Shown piece by piece: positions 41,831 to 51,382 of a DNA stretch of 64,000 nucleotides; position 1 is the stretch's first letter, and the number at the start of each line of letters is the position of its first letter. Under the pieces are notes generated by a model. It had not been told where the DNA came from and ran no database searches. It was given only the letters and a program-made list of their open reading frames with translations. This DNA is from a virus: the IMG/VR virus record IMGVR_UViG_3300019487_000001, positions 64,001-128,000 of that record. The stretch is one strand, 5' to 3'. The position numbers and the translations under genes are program-made.

Positions 41831-42490
41831 ATGAATACACCTAAGAAATCTACGGATTTCAAAAAGCTGGGCATCAATCCGCTACCCGCAGGTAGTCTAG
41901 GTGATCCATTGAAAACTTGGAACCCTGCAGATCCTAATAGTAAACCTCCTGGTTTTGATCCTCTTGAGGATAATTCGTTCCTGTCTCAGTTAGAGGAAGA
42001 AGCAAATCCTATTACCAAGCTTCCCAATGCACCCAAAGTCAGACCTAGTGTGGGCACTCCTGTATATCCTACACAAGAACCAGTTCAGCCAGAACCTGAA
42101 TCGGAACAGCAAGGTGCAACTCAGAATGCTCCAAATATGATCGAGTTTATTTCGAGCATGAAAGATGGACCGAGTCGTTCTCAAATTGATGCCTGGAAGA
42201 GTGAATTTCCTGAAGTGAGTAGTGCGTTTTTTGCTGAAGATGAAGTTTATGTTATTCGACCGTTGTTACGCCAAGAGTGGAGGCAACTTAATTCGGACGA
42301 AAAGGTTGCCCAGAACTTTGAGCGTCTCAAGGAACAGGTCGTTTTCAAGTGCGTGTTATGGCCTCGTAAAGCTCCAGAACAGCTTGCAGGTCAGAAAGCT
42401 GGAACCCTAGATACTTTATATGAACAAATTATGGCGCTTTCGAATTTCATTCCCCCAGATGTCGCCATCCAGCTTGTAGCACGTCTCTAA
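41831..42490 (+). CDS. tail assembly chaperone candidate 1
   Basis: The 219-residue protein has a disordered, Pro-rich first half (1-105). A folded second half follows, with I-D-A-W-K-S-E-F-P-E-V, V-Y-V-I-R-P-L-x-R-x-E-W and a cysteine before L-W-P. It closes with a helical end (about 190-219). These features recall chaperones that bind the tape measure during tail assembly. A GGAGG lies 8 bases before the start. A second chaperone candidate follows in the same frame after two stops, so the classic frameshift arrangement is absent. Confidence 0.5.
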   Translation: MNTPKKSTDFKKLGINPLPAGSLGDPLKTWNPADPNSKPPGFDPLEDNSFLSQLEEEANPITKLPNAPKVRPSVGTPVYPTQEPVQPEPESEQQGATQNAPNMIEFISSMKDGPSRSQIDAWKSEFPEVSSAFFAEDEVYVIRPLLRQEWRQLNSDEKVAQNFERLKEQVVFKCVLWPRKAPEQLAGQKAGTLDTLYEQIMALSNFIPPDVAIQLVARL

Positions 42491-42508
42491 CCTTCAGGTG
42501 AAAATTAA

Positions 42509-43084
42509 GTGTTGCAGATCGTCACAGACAAGCTCAAGCACGAGCACATGTACACTATTACCCTTGGTCAATGGGAACCAAGTGTTAGTGTAAGGTTTAC
42601 CTTATTAAACTGGCGAGAATATAAGGCCCTATCGGAACTCTTGTCTTTTGGTTTTCCAGGTATCTCAATCGAAGAGATTATCTGGGATCGTTGTGTTTTG
42701 GATCCAGCATTAAAAGATCCCCAGACTTGGGAGAAGATGAATGCTGGTATTATAGCTACGGTATCTAGTGTTATTTTGTATCTTTCAGGATCGTCCACTC
42801 TTGACGATCTGAATGTGAAACTTACTAGGCACCGTGATAATATTCTTGTGGATCCAATACAGCAGATCACTATGTTTATTTGCCGTGCCATGCCCGCTTA
42901 CAAGCCTGAAGATTTTGAGGACATGCCGTGGCCCAAGGTTTTAACGCGACTAGCTCAAGCGGAAAAAATCCTTTTGGACCGTGGAGAGATTCAGTCGCCA
43001 TTCAAGTGGTTGCCGCCCGAAGAAGCGGAAGCCATGAAGCAATCTAATTTTACCGATGATAACAAGGGCATTGCTGAGATTTAA
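42509..43084 (+). CDS. tail assembly chaperone candidate 2
   Basis: Starts at GTG, with CAGGTGA about 8 bases upstream, and encodes 191 residues. It is mostly helical, with W-R-E-Y-K-A-L and I-I-W-D-R-C-V-L-D near the N-terminus and a long helical middle. It sits between the first chaperone candidate and the giant proteins, where the second chaperone product is expected. Family assignment rests mainly on position. Confidence 0.5.
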   Translation: MLQIVTDKLKHEHMYTITLGQWEPSVSVRFTLLNWREYKALSELLSFGFPGISIEEIIWDRCVLDPALKDPQTWEKMNAGIIATVSSVILYLSGSSTLDDLNVKLTRHRDNILVDPIQQITMFICRAMPAYKPEDFEDMPWPKVLTRLAQAEKILLDRGEIQSPFKWLPPEEAEAMKQSNFTDDNKGIAEI

Positions 43085-43120
43085 TCCTATCTTATATTCC
43101 CGCCTAATCCCTAATAACTG

Positions 43121-46100
43121 ATGCCCTTCTCAAGTATACAACAGAGGAATAGCTGGCTACAGCAATACGTCCAGCCAGAAGTTCAGCGCCTAAATCGTCA
43201 GGCGCCTGATCCGTATTGGTACGCCCCGGGTACCCAAGATTACATCCAACAAGACTCTAGCGGAATGCGCAACTTTCTTCTCGGTGCTGGTGCCGTAGTA
43301 GGTGCTGGTTTTATTCCTATCCGTGGTGGCCAAAGGGTTTGGGATGTATATCACAGGTTAGCCTTCCAACTAGAAGAACGAAGTCCTCGTGGTGTCTTAC
43401 GAACCTTCGGTGGATCACAGCTGTTACAGTCCATGGCTCGGCATCCTGCCAAGGATATGTTGATCGATCTTTTACCCACACAGAACGCCAAGGCTATAAC
43501 TCGCGCCGCAATGGCACAACAGGCTCAGTATTATAGTAAGCTGACTGGTCGTGACATGGGTGAATTCGGCCAGCTGATCTTTAAGCAAGGCAAGCTCTTT
43601 GGTAAAAAACTAGGACAGGAAGCTGAAGAATTGCTTCTTGGTAATGCTACCCTGTTGCGTAAACAGCGAGGCACCCTAGCCGCGTCGTACGTAAATAGCC
43701 TGGGCCTTCCAGCTGCATTTACAACCGAGCGCAACATCGTCATAGGTGCCGGATCTAGGGCTTCTTATTGGAGCCGCTTAGCGTCTGCCTATGCAACAGA
43801 TACTCTACAAAAAGTAAACAATCTGGCTCGAGACCCGTTCCTGGGTATGTTGCCTGATCTTGAGGTTAAGGGCCTTGGACATGTCGATCAGATCTGGCAA
43901 TCAATTCGTGGCTGGAAGCCATTAAAATCTTTAGGCTCACATTTCAGACCTTTTGATTTTGCAGTTGCACCTGGTCCTGCGCACAAGATGATGGGTGCCT
44001 TCGGTGCCAAGCTGGCTTCGAGGGTTGCCCTGGGAGCTGCTGCTTACACTGGTGCTTCTTTCGTTACCAAGACTTTGTTTGACGAGACTCCATTACAGCT
44101 GGTCGCAGACATGTACGTCGGGGCTCGTAAAGTTCGGGCTATGGTCGGTGATGCCATTGGTGCTACAGAGGCCAATAAAACTCGCGAACAAGCAGCACCT
44201 GGATCTACGAGTATAGCTGCTGTTGCGGCTATTCCTACTTCGTTCTTCTTGACTGGTTCGGCAGTAGCTTGGGCTCGTAGAGCCGTGGCTAAGGATGCAA
44301 CCATTGCGACATGGGCCGCACAAACTACCCATAGCATCTTGCCTGCTTTTGCGCACAAATATGCACAATATCTCCCGGGTTCTGTTTCAAAGATATTAAC
44401 TAAGGGTCGGACTATGGCTTCTGCTTATGGCTTACGTGGTGCTGCACTCGGTACATTATTGGTTGCTCCGTTTATACCCCGCGCAGTTTCTGGACTCTTA
44501 TTCGGCAAAGAGAGCTTTGATGAACTATCTGATATTTACGCTGGCCGTAAAGATGTTGCAATACGTAAGGGTCGTTGGTGGGAATTTGGCCGCACTCCGT
44601 TCAGAGGAGATCGAGTGGATTATTACCGGCCTCACTGGTATGCGCTCAATAAGACCGGTGCGCGAGAGAAGTCTATTTGGGGCGATGACGATCTTAATTG
44701 GTTCCAGAAATTCTATCTTAAGAACTTCACCTACGAGCTTGAGAAGCGGCATTACTACGATCGCCCATATCCTGTAAGCTCTCCTGCTTTTGCAGATTTC
44801 CCAGTTCCATTCATTAGGGCGCCACTCATGGCTCTTGGTCGGATGATCAAGCCGTCTGTGTATATGCACACCGAGGAGTGGGCAAAGGGTGAACCTGGGG
44901 CAGCTGGAACGCAGTATCTTGGTATACCTACCAGTGCCGGAGAAGACCCTGGTGCTGGGGGCTTGGGACCACTGGCTCCGCAGTCACCACATAGCTGGCG
45001 GCAGATAGTTGCAGAGGAACAATATAAATTAACCGAAGTCATCGGTTTGCGTGGCTTTGTGTCTGAGAGTATCAGAGCTGGTGTAACTGGGAGTAAGAAT
45101 CTTTTTGCTGGTCCTGTTATGGAAGATGCCGGTAGGATAGGTTCTGCACGTAGGGCTTTTTGGGATACCGATATCGGTGGCGGTATGGGTACTACAGAAT
45201 TTGTTCGTCGTCTCCTCCCTGCTGAACGCATAAAACCATGGGAAAGGTATAATCCAATCCGCAATCAAATGCCGGACTGGTTACCTGGTCCTGAGTATTA
45301 TATGGATTTTTTACATGGTGATCCTTACGCCAAAATAAAAATGGGAGAAGTCCGACTCCCAGGAAAAGGTTACGAAGTCCTACACCCCGAAGTTCTGGAC
45401 GAAGGGTATAGTGACTTCTGGAGATTTAAGATTCTCGCCGATGTAGCGCCCTATTCTGCGCAGTATAAAGAGTATGCTCGCAAAATTAGGGCACAAGCGG
45501 AAGCACATGTTTTAAATGAAGAGCAAGAGCGCGAAGCTCGAGAGATACTACATAGAGCCAATGAGATCAAGGCTCGACGTGAGTTTGATGAAGGGCCGGA
45601 AGAGGGTTTATCTGTGCTCGATAATTATTGGCGCTCTTTAACTCGCAGGTTGGCAGACAATCCAATCGAGTATTTGATTCCATTCGCACCTATTCATAAA
45701 TTTATTGGTAGGGAGAATGCACTCGAGCAATATGAGCGCGAGGTCATTGGTGGCGCTAGCAAGATAGCGTTATGGACAAGACCGATAGAACACTTTGTTA
45801 AACCCGCCGCATATTCATTGGTTCGTAATCTAGGCTTCGATTTTGTACCCAGCGAGTTGCAGCATCGTCGCGATATAGACGAATACTTTGATAGGCTTGA
45901 ATATGTTAAATATAAGAAGCTTGAAAAGCTATCTATACAGGAGGGTGACTACGCTACAGCGAAGTTGTTTACAAAGAAGGCTGGAGAAACCATGTTCGGT
46001 CTTGATAAGTATAGTCGCAACATGCAAACGATTTACCGTGCAATGTCTCCTCAAGAGCGAGATTTCTACGAACAGTTTGTAAACGAAACTGACGCCGCAG

Positions 46101-46621
46101 AGCGGACCAAGATACTAGGTATGGTTCCTGAGGATATGGCGGATTTGTATCGTGCTCAATGGGAACTAAAGGATGCAGAACGTGAAAAGCGTGGTGTTAA
46201 ATACGAGGAATTCCAGGATAGAGAAAAAGAGATATCTGAATTTTTTAGTAAACATGCCCTTCCAAATAAAGACTGGACTGGCTGGGATCCATCGGTTGAT
46301 TTACAGGATGTTAAGCTTAAGTATGTTACAAATCTTGGTGAGGATATGCACGATTATAATCTGTGGGAGTCTCGACAGGTTCAATTATCTCGTAAGCCGC
46401 AGGTGCAAGTTGCCGCCCAGGAACTCGAAGATGCTGAAGGGGGACTATCTTACGGAGAAGCTCGGGAGCGCATACAGGCTATTCTTAAAACCAAGGGTAG
46501 GCTTGCACTTCCAGCTGCATACTCTGATGATAGTGATGCAAGTAACTTGACCTTCGATATTCGGAATGATCAAAGTAAAAAATTCCAACACATGTTAAGA
46601 CGGGGAGAATTAAGTGGCTAA
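43121..46621 (+). CDS. giant virion protein with membrane-like segments (tape measure or ejected protein candidate)
   Basis: The 1166-residue protein lies just after the chaperones, the normal tape-measure position. It has a Gly/Ala/Val hydrophobic run near the N-terminus (about 49-66). Three more hydrophobic stretches follow (about 295-316, 362-390, 434-460). A conserved-looking aromatic block with W-W-E-F-G-R-T-P-F and Y-R-P-H-W-Y spans about 485-595. The last 350 residues are charged and helical. A tape measure would be mostly coiled coil, so a protein ejected into the host membrane seems as likely. No ribosome-binding site is visible before ATG 43121. Confidence 0.55.
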   Translation: MPFSSIQQRNSWLQQYVQPEVQRLNRQAPDPYWYAPGTQDYIQQDSSGMRNFLLGAGAVVGAGFIPIRGGQRVWDVYHRLAFQLEERSPRGVLRTFGGSQLLQSMARHPAKDMLIDLLPTQNAKAITRAAMAQQAQYYSKLTGRDMGEFGQLIFKQGKLFGKKLGQEAEELLLGNATLLRKQRGTLAASYVNSLGLPAAFTTERNIVIGAGSRASYWSRLASAYATDTLQKVNNLARDPFLGMLPDLEVKGLGHVDQIWQSIRGWKPLKSLGSHFRPFDFAVAPGPAHKMMGAFGAKLASRVALGAAAYTGASFVTKTLFDETPLQLVADMYVGARKVRAMVGDAIGATEANKTREQAAPGSTSIAAVAAIPTSFFLTGSAVAWARRAVAKDATIATWAAQTTHSILPAFAHKYAQYLPGSVSKILTKGRTMASAYGLRGAALGTLLVAPFIPRAVSGLLFGKESFDELSDIYAGRKDVAIRKGRWWEFGRTPFRGDRVDYYRPHWYALNKTGAREKSIWGDDDLNWFQKFYLKNFTYELEKRHYYDRPYPVSSPAFADFPVPFIRAPLMALGRMIKPSVYMHTEEWAKGEPGAAGTQYLGIPTSAGEDPGAGGLGPLAPQSPHSWRQIVAEEQYKLTEVIGLRGFVSESIRAGVTGSKNLFAGPVMEDAGRIGSARRAFWDTDIGGGMGTTEFVRRLLPAERIKPWERYNPIRNQMPDWLPGPEYYMDFLHGDPYAKIKMGEVRLPGKGYEVLHPEVLDEGYSDFWRFKILADVAPYSAQYKEYARKIRAQAEAHVLNEEQEREAREILHRANEIKARREFDEGPEEGLSVLDNYWRSLTRRLADNPIEYLIPFAPIHKFIGRENALEQYEREVIGGASKIALWTRPIEHFVKPAAYSLVRNLGFDFVPSELQHRRDIDEYFDRLEYVKYKKLEKLSIQEGDYATAKLFTKKAGETMFGLDKYSRNMQTIYRAMSPQERDFYEQFVNETDAAERTKILGMVPEDMADLYRAQWELKDAEREKRGVKYEEFQDREKEISEFFSKHALPNKDWTGWDPSVDLQDVKLKYVTNLGEDMHDYNLWESRQVQLSRKPQVQVAAQELEDAEGGLSYGEARERIQAILKTKGRLALPAAYSDDSDASNLTFDIRNDQSKKFQHMLRRGELSG

Positions 46622-49600
46622 CGATAATAGAAGCAGCATAAAAGATCGTAATCGTATCGTTGTAGGTGCCGGTCTAGTGGGGGCCGGTGCAGGCTTTGGC
46701 AATGCTGCATGGAGAATAACTCGTGGCACTGATGAGCGTGGTACTTTCAAGCAAGTGCGCGACTTGTATTTAGATGCCTGGAATCGTACGTTTCGTAAGA
46801 GCGACCTTGTCGGCCAGGGGGCTCGTGAGGTTTCAGCGGCCATGGTTGGCTATCGTTCTACGGGACTGAGCCAGTCTCGAGAAACAGAGCGTGCTGCGAA
46901 AGAGTTATTTTTGAGCCCCGTTGATATGGGTAACAACCTTATTAACAAGGCTGCTTTTTCTGAGGCTGTTCGTACTACTCCGGGACTGTCTAGTAGAGCT
47001 GCGGATCTAATGCAAGAGTTTCAGGCTGGATACGAAAAGGCTTCTACGGCTCTTGAAAAGTCTTCCTTTGTAGGACAGTTAGCGCAGAAACATGGTCTTA
47101 CTGGACAAGTAGAGAAAAATATTAAGAAGCTTAGAAGTGTTGAGGGTAGTTTGGCTGAGCATCAGATTTGGCCAGAAGCAGTTATGGGTCATACTCTACA
47201 AAAGTATTCTGATGCTGAACTGGAGCTACAAGGTAAGAGGTACGCCCTGTTCCAGGGTCAGTTCATAGACTACGCCGCTAGTCCGATGCTTGGTTCTCAA
47301 AAGAAGATGCGTGGTATTCGCGCTAAAGTAGCTCAGGAAACTTATAATCGTTCCATTCTACAGAAGATACAACAAGTGGAAAAAACTTCTGGTCAGAGAG
47401 TTATGATCGAACCTATGCTTGTTGGTGGTTCTAAAATTCCCATGTATCAAATTAGATTTGCCGTGGGCAAGAAAGATCTTTCCAAATTTGGAGATCAGGC
47501 TGCTAAGGCACTTAAAGGCTTCCGTCTTAATATACCAGGTACATTTGATGCACCTAGAGTGGAAGGCACAATGAAGAATGTTTTGTATTCGTCTCCCCTG
47601 ATACAGCCTCAGCGAGGGGGCAAGATGATTACTGGTGGCGAGTTTGCACTGGGGAGTCTTGCAGAGCAAGCCAAGCAGATTTTTGCTAAACCTCGATCGG
47701 TTGGTAGTCGTCTTACAGATTTCTTGAAAGATATTAATGCGGTTACTGATAAGGGTAAGCATTATTTGGGCGGAGTGGACACTCTCAGTTCTAGTGCTAC
47801 TGGACGTTTACGCTTACAAGCTCAAAGTGTTTATATGCCGTGGATTAAAGGTTTGCCTCGAACGACTGATATCTTTGGAGCATTTGGTTCACTGATGGGA
47901 TCCGGTAAGTTTTCTCCTGCTCTTTCTCCGGGAGAAGCTGCCGAGGGTATTCTCATGAAGCAGGGTTTATATGCGCATAGTGCTTTTGGTTCTCTTGGTA
48001 ACGTTGCCCGTAATCGCCCAGGTCAGTTGATTCGAGACGTTATTGAGATGCATCCTGATGCGTTAACTGCCATGGGATCTTCTTATGTATTTGGTCCTGG
48101 GGGGATTTTTAAACGACAGGGATCTCTGTATGCTACTAAGGCGGGTCGCGCATTTGAGGCTCAGACGGGCCATGGCACTAGAGTGAACCTCAATGTGCTT
48201 TATGCACCCGAGGCCGCATTTAAAGAATGGGGTACAGTTGCCGAAGATCTTATTATGAAACGTGGTGGCGATGTGAACAAACTTCTAACCACACAAACCT
48301 TTCCACAGCGTGAGTATCGTATTGGTTTAGATACACCGCTAAGCAAGAAGGTCCAAGAAGCTATGGCTGCCGGAGAGGGCACTGCCTTGTCTTTGCAGTC
48401 AGGAGAATTTTTGGGTCTATCAGAAACTGGAAAGATGATTCGTGCTGCCAATCAGCCTGGAGTCTCACAGGAGCTATTGGGTGTAACTAAATATCCTGGC
48501 ACCTCGAAGACCGCTGGATTCTTGCAGTTGCATATTAGACAACGCAATGAATTTCTTGAAGGTACAAAATTGTTTGGTATTAAAGGTTTGTCACAGTTTA
48601 GAAAAACCGAATGGTTTAATAAGCAAGCTGACGAGTTGCTTTACCTAGATGGTAATAAGAGTTTGCGTAAGATGGCTAGGAATCAATTTCTGCCCGAACA
48701 TGTGCGACAGGAAGCAGCAGCTCTTCTGAAGTCTAGAGAGTTAGAGCGTAACGCCGTAGAAGCAATTAGTTCCATGTCGTTATTGAAAAAAGATCCTGTT
48801 CAATTAATGAACACCTTGTGGGGCGGAATGGAAACACAGGCTGGACTTTTGAAACAGAATCCAGCTATGGCAAGAATCGGTTCTCAGTTTTTTGCGGGCA
48901 AGAAACGTGTATTATCGGAGATCTCTCGCTTGGGTAGCGTAGAAGAACAGGTTGCCCGATCTATTAAATACGCCGAGAATATTGGAATGCAGCCTAAACA
49001 TATCGCGGCCTTTGGTAGTGTGTTGACGGGCATGGAACTTACTGAGTTTTCTTCTCGTGGATATCTCGGGGCGCAGAAGGCGTTCTGGGAGAAATGGGCA
49101 GGACCACTTGGTCAGGCTGGGGTGAGCTCAGAGACTCTTGATGTCCTAGGTAGGGGCTATATGTTTAATACCGGAGTCCTGGCGCCAGCTGGCATTGCAG
49201 TTGCTGACTACACTCACGGCAGTAGACTTGCTAGTTTTGAGCCTCGAATATTGTCTGGTATTATGTCTCGCAACTTCGGCGCTCTTGAGGGCGAGGCGGG
49301 CAGTGATATATTGATTAGAGATATAATGAGCAACATGAATACGTTTCAACGTGAACGAGCAGCTCTTGGATTATCTGTGGGCTCTGTCGAGGGTAGCCTG
49401 AGTGCTGATATTCTTAGTCATGCCGAGAAGAATGCCGTCAAGGTTGGTGGCAAGGATTTCCCCATAGAATCTTTCATGGAAGGTTTTGATAAGGGTGGAC
49501 AGTGGATGCGTACACCAGATGGGCAATTAAGGTATATACCAGGCGTAGAAGAATGGCAAGGCATGGGGAAGTATCAATCTGATGCACAGCGATTACTTTC

Positions 49601-51380
49601 TAAAGACATGCGGAGAACAGTTGAAGCCTATGCTAAAAGACCGACTACTAAAAGCCTAGAAGGTTTAGATGAAGTTTTGAAGTCAGCGTATGGACAAAGT
49701 ATCTTCGGTGTTTCGACTGCAAATCAAATCGAAGGCAGCGTCTCTAAGCTTGAGGGTGCTTTACGAGGTAAGCATCATGCTAGTGCTTACGTGAGAGCAT
49801 TTAATGCTACAAGGGATTTACCCGAAAATAGAGTTGCTCTATCTGCTATGGCCGCAGAAGATATGTTTGGTAGCGCCCTGGATTTTGCTCGACGTCAAAG
49901 TGATGAAGCTAAGATTGCAGCTATTAACGATCAGCGCCGTAGATTTTTAGCCGGAGAAGAGATAGCTATGATGGTTGGACGTCATCCCGGTGGGAGTCCA
50001 GAAGCCTTGCAGCCTATGTTTGTGAGTTTATCGACTAGGACTGGTACACATTCTCAAGGCTTTGTTGAAACATCACAGGCCAAAAAACTGTTCCGTGCTT
50101 CCGATGCAGCTGGTCAAATAGAGGACATGTGGCTACGATCTGATCGAATGCTAGGCACAGCGTTTGATACAGACGGAGATCGACTCAATATTATTATGGC
50201 CACGGATCCGAAAGCAGAGAAGATTCTGCATCGTCAGCTAGTAGACACTCAAGCTGTAGAGACGGCAGCCAACCGTTCCATCAAACAGAGCTACCTGGAC
50301 GAATTAGCTTCGAGAGCCCAAAAGGCTAAGGGAGCTATATCGCATAAAGATTTGGCCTTACAGCAAACGGTACTCTTCCGATCTCAAGCTGACGTTGGTT
50401 TAGCGTCTAGTATATCGGATCAGATCTATCAGGGTGCTTCTAGGTATGGTACGGCTACTAATCGAGAGGCTGTAAATCTCATTGCTGCAGCAGTTGAGCA
50501 ATCTACCATTTCTTTGAAGAAGGCTGGAGCTTCGGAGATTATGAATCCGTTCCATGCTAAAATGGTTAATGCTTTCGCTGATTTGCAATCTGCTCCTAGT
50601 GGTTCTATTGCGTCAAGCATAGAGAGCTATTTCGCTGACTACCTGGGCGTAGGAAGTCTAGCCAGTGTTAAGGGTACTACCCTTGCTGCTGTTGACCCGG
50701 TCACGGGAGTTGCGGGTGCGCCCGTCGGTATGCCTGATTTCTCTGCTGCTGCACAGGAGATAGAGGAGTCTGTTAGAAGGTTCCGTCGCGAAGGTGGTGG
50801 CTCCCAGGTTTCGAGGTTTGCTTCTGGTAAGTATAAAGGTGCTATTTCAGAACTCGCTGGCGATATGAGTAAAAATAGGGTATTATCTATGCTAGGTGAG
50901 CCTCAGCGTTTTGCGGCCATGGCTGGCGAGGCCCCAATAAGTACGGTCGGTAAAGCCAAGATGGCTTTTACCGAGGCTACTCAAAAGAGTATAGATCTTT
51001 TAAGAAGGGTGCCCTATAAGCGATCTGTCTTAATGGGTGCCGCCGCCGCTGCTCTAGCCACTCTTGCCATAAGTGCTCGTTCGGGTCAGAGTCGTCCACC
51101 TGATACTTCGGTTTTGCAGCCTGGCGACATGGATCGCCCGATGGAACCTGTGCCAGTTTCTTCCACCCCACAACGCACCCAAATAGTACATGAGGGAGCA
51201 AAGGGTGGTTTGGCAGGTCGTATCAGAATGCGTGCGAACATAGAGTCGGGCATGGATGCACACAGTTTTGCTAGGAGTACAAATAGGTCTATGGGAAGAA
51301 GTTCAACTCAGTATGTCTTGAAAGACGATAGATCTAAGATGAGTCCACATGCTCTAAGTCGAAAGATTGAGGAAACTTAA
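46614..51380 (+). CDS. giant virion protein with candidate two-barrel RNA polymerase domains
   Basis: Starts at GTG overlapping the previous gene; 1588 residues. Two regions match catalytic double-psi barrels of multi-subunit-type RNA polymerases. First (about 585-660): S-G-E-F-L-G..., then E-G-T-K652-L-F-G-I-K657-G, like the beta-subunit G-D-K-x-x-G-x-x-x-x-K-G lysine pair. Second (about 1118-1190): G-R1123-H-P..., then A-F-D1185-T-D1187-G-D1189, the DxDGD metal-binding triad. Next come V-G-L-A-S-S-I (1261) and A-V-E...K-K-A-G (1293-1305), matching the LG...AVD...KTG order of QDE-1-type enzymes. A Gly zipper lies at about 16-30 and a membrane-like run at about 1471-1487. Not shown by alignment; a chance match of one motif is possible, of the whole series less so. 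Confidence 0.6.
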   Translation: MANDNRSSIKDRNRIVVGAGLVGAGAGFGNAAWRITRGTDERGTFKQVRDLYLDAWNRTFRKSDLVGQGAREVSAAMVGYRSTGLSQSRETERAAKELFLSPVDMGNNLINKAAFSEAVRTTPGLSSRAADLMQEFQAGYEKASTALEKSSFVGQLAQKHGLTGQVEKNIKKLRSVEGSLAEHQIWPEAVMGHTLQKYSDAELELQGKRYALFQGQFIDYAASPMLGSQKKMRGIRAKVAQETYNRSILQKIQQVEKTSGQRVMIEPMLVGGSKIPMYQIRFAVGKKDLSKFGDQAAKALKGFRLNIPGTFDAPRVEGTMKNVLYSSPLIQPQRGGKMITGGEFALGSLAEQAKQIFAKPRSVGSRLTDFLKDINAVTDKGKHYLGGVDTLSSSATGRLRLQAQSVYMPWIKGLPRTTDIFGAFGSLMGSGKFSPALSPGEAAEGILMKQGLYAHSAFGSLGNVARNRPGQLIRDVIEMHPDALTAMGSSYVFGPGGIFKRQGSLYATKAGRAFEAQTGHGTRVNLNVLYAPEAAFKEWGTVAEDLIMKRGGDVNKLLTTQTFPQREYRIGLDTPLSKKVQEAMAAGEGTALSLQSGEFLGLSETGKMIRAANQPGVSQELLGVTKYPGTSKTAGFLQLHIRQRNEFLEGTKLFGIKGLSQFRKTEWFNKQADELLYLDGNKSLRKMARNQFLPEHVRQEAAALLKSRELERNAVEAISSMSLLKKDPVQLMNTLWGGMETQAGLLKQNPAMARIGSQFFAGKKRVLSEISRLGSVEEQVARSIKYAENIGMQPKHIAAFGSVLTGMELTEFSSRGYLGAQKAFWEKWAGPLGQAGVSSETLDVLGRGYMFNTGVLAPAGIAVADYTHGSRLASFEPRILSGIMSRNFGALEGEAGSDILIRDIMSNMNTFQRERAALGLSVGSVEGSLSADILSHAEKNAVKVGGKDFPIESFMEGFDKGGQWMRTPDGQLRYIPGVEEWQGMGKYQSDAQRLLSKDMRRTVEAYAKRPTTKSLEGLDEVLKSAYGQSIFGVSTANQIEGSVSKLEGALRGKHHASAYVRAFNATRDLPENRVALSAMAAEDMFGSALDFARRQSDEAKIAAINDQRRRFLAGEEIAMMVGRHPGGSPEALQPMFVSLSTRTGTHSQGFVETSQAKKLFRASDAAGQIEDMWLRSDRMLGTAFDTDGDRLNIIMATDPKAEKILHRQLVDTQAVETAANRSIKQSYLDELASRAQKAKGAISHKDLALQQTVLFRSQADVGLASSISDQIYQGASRYGTATNREAVNLIAAAVEQSTISLKKAGASEIMNPFHAKMVNAFADLQSAPSGSIASSIESYFADYLGVGSLASVKGTTLAAVDPVTGVAGAPVGMPDFSAAAQEIEESVRRFRREGGGSQVSRFASGKYKGAISELAGDMSKNRVLSMLGEPQRFAAMAGEAPISTVGKAKMAFTEATQKSIDLLRRVPYKRSVLMGAAAAALATLAISARSGQSRPPDTSVLQPGDMDRPMEPVPVSSTPQRTQIVHEGAKGGLAGRIRMRANIESGMDAHSFARSTNRSMGRSSTQYVLKDDRSKMSPHALSRKIEET

Positions 51381-51382
51381 TA

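Noticed and set aside
41831-43084. Programmed frameshift joining the two chaperone candidates
   Set aside because: Both genes are in the same frame with two stops between them and no slippery heptamer was noticed at the junction. They look like separate genes.
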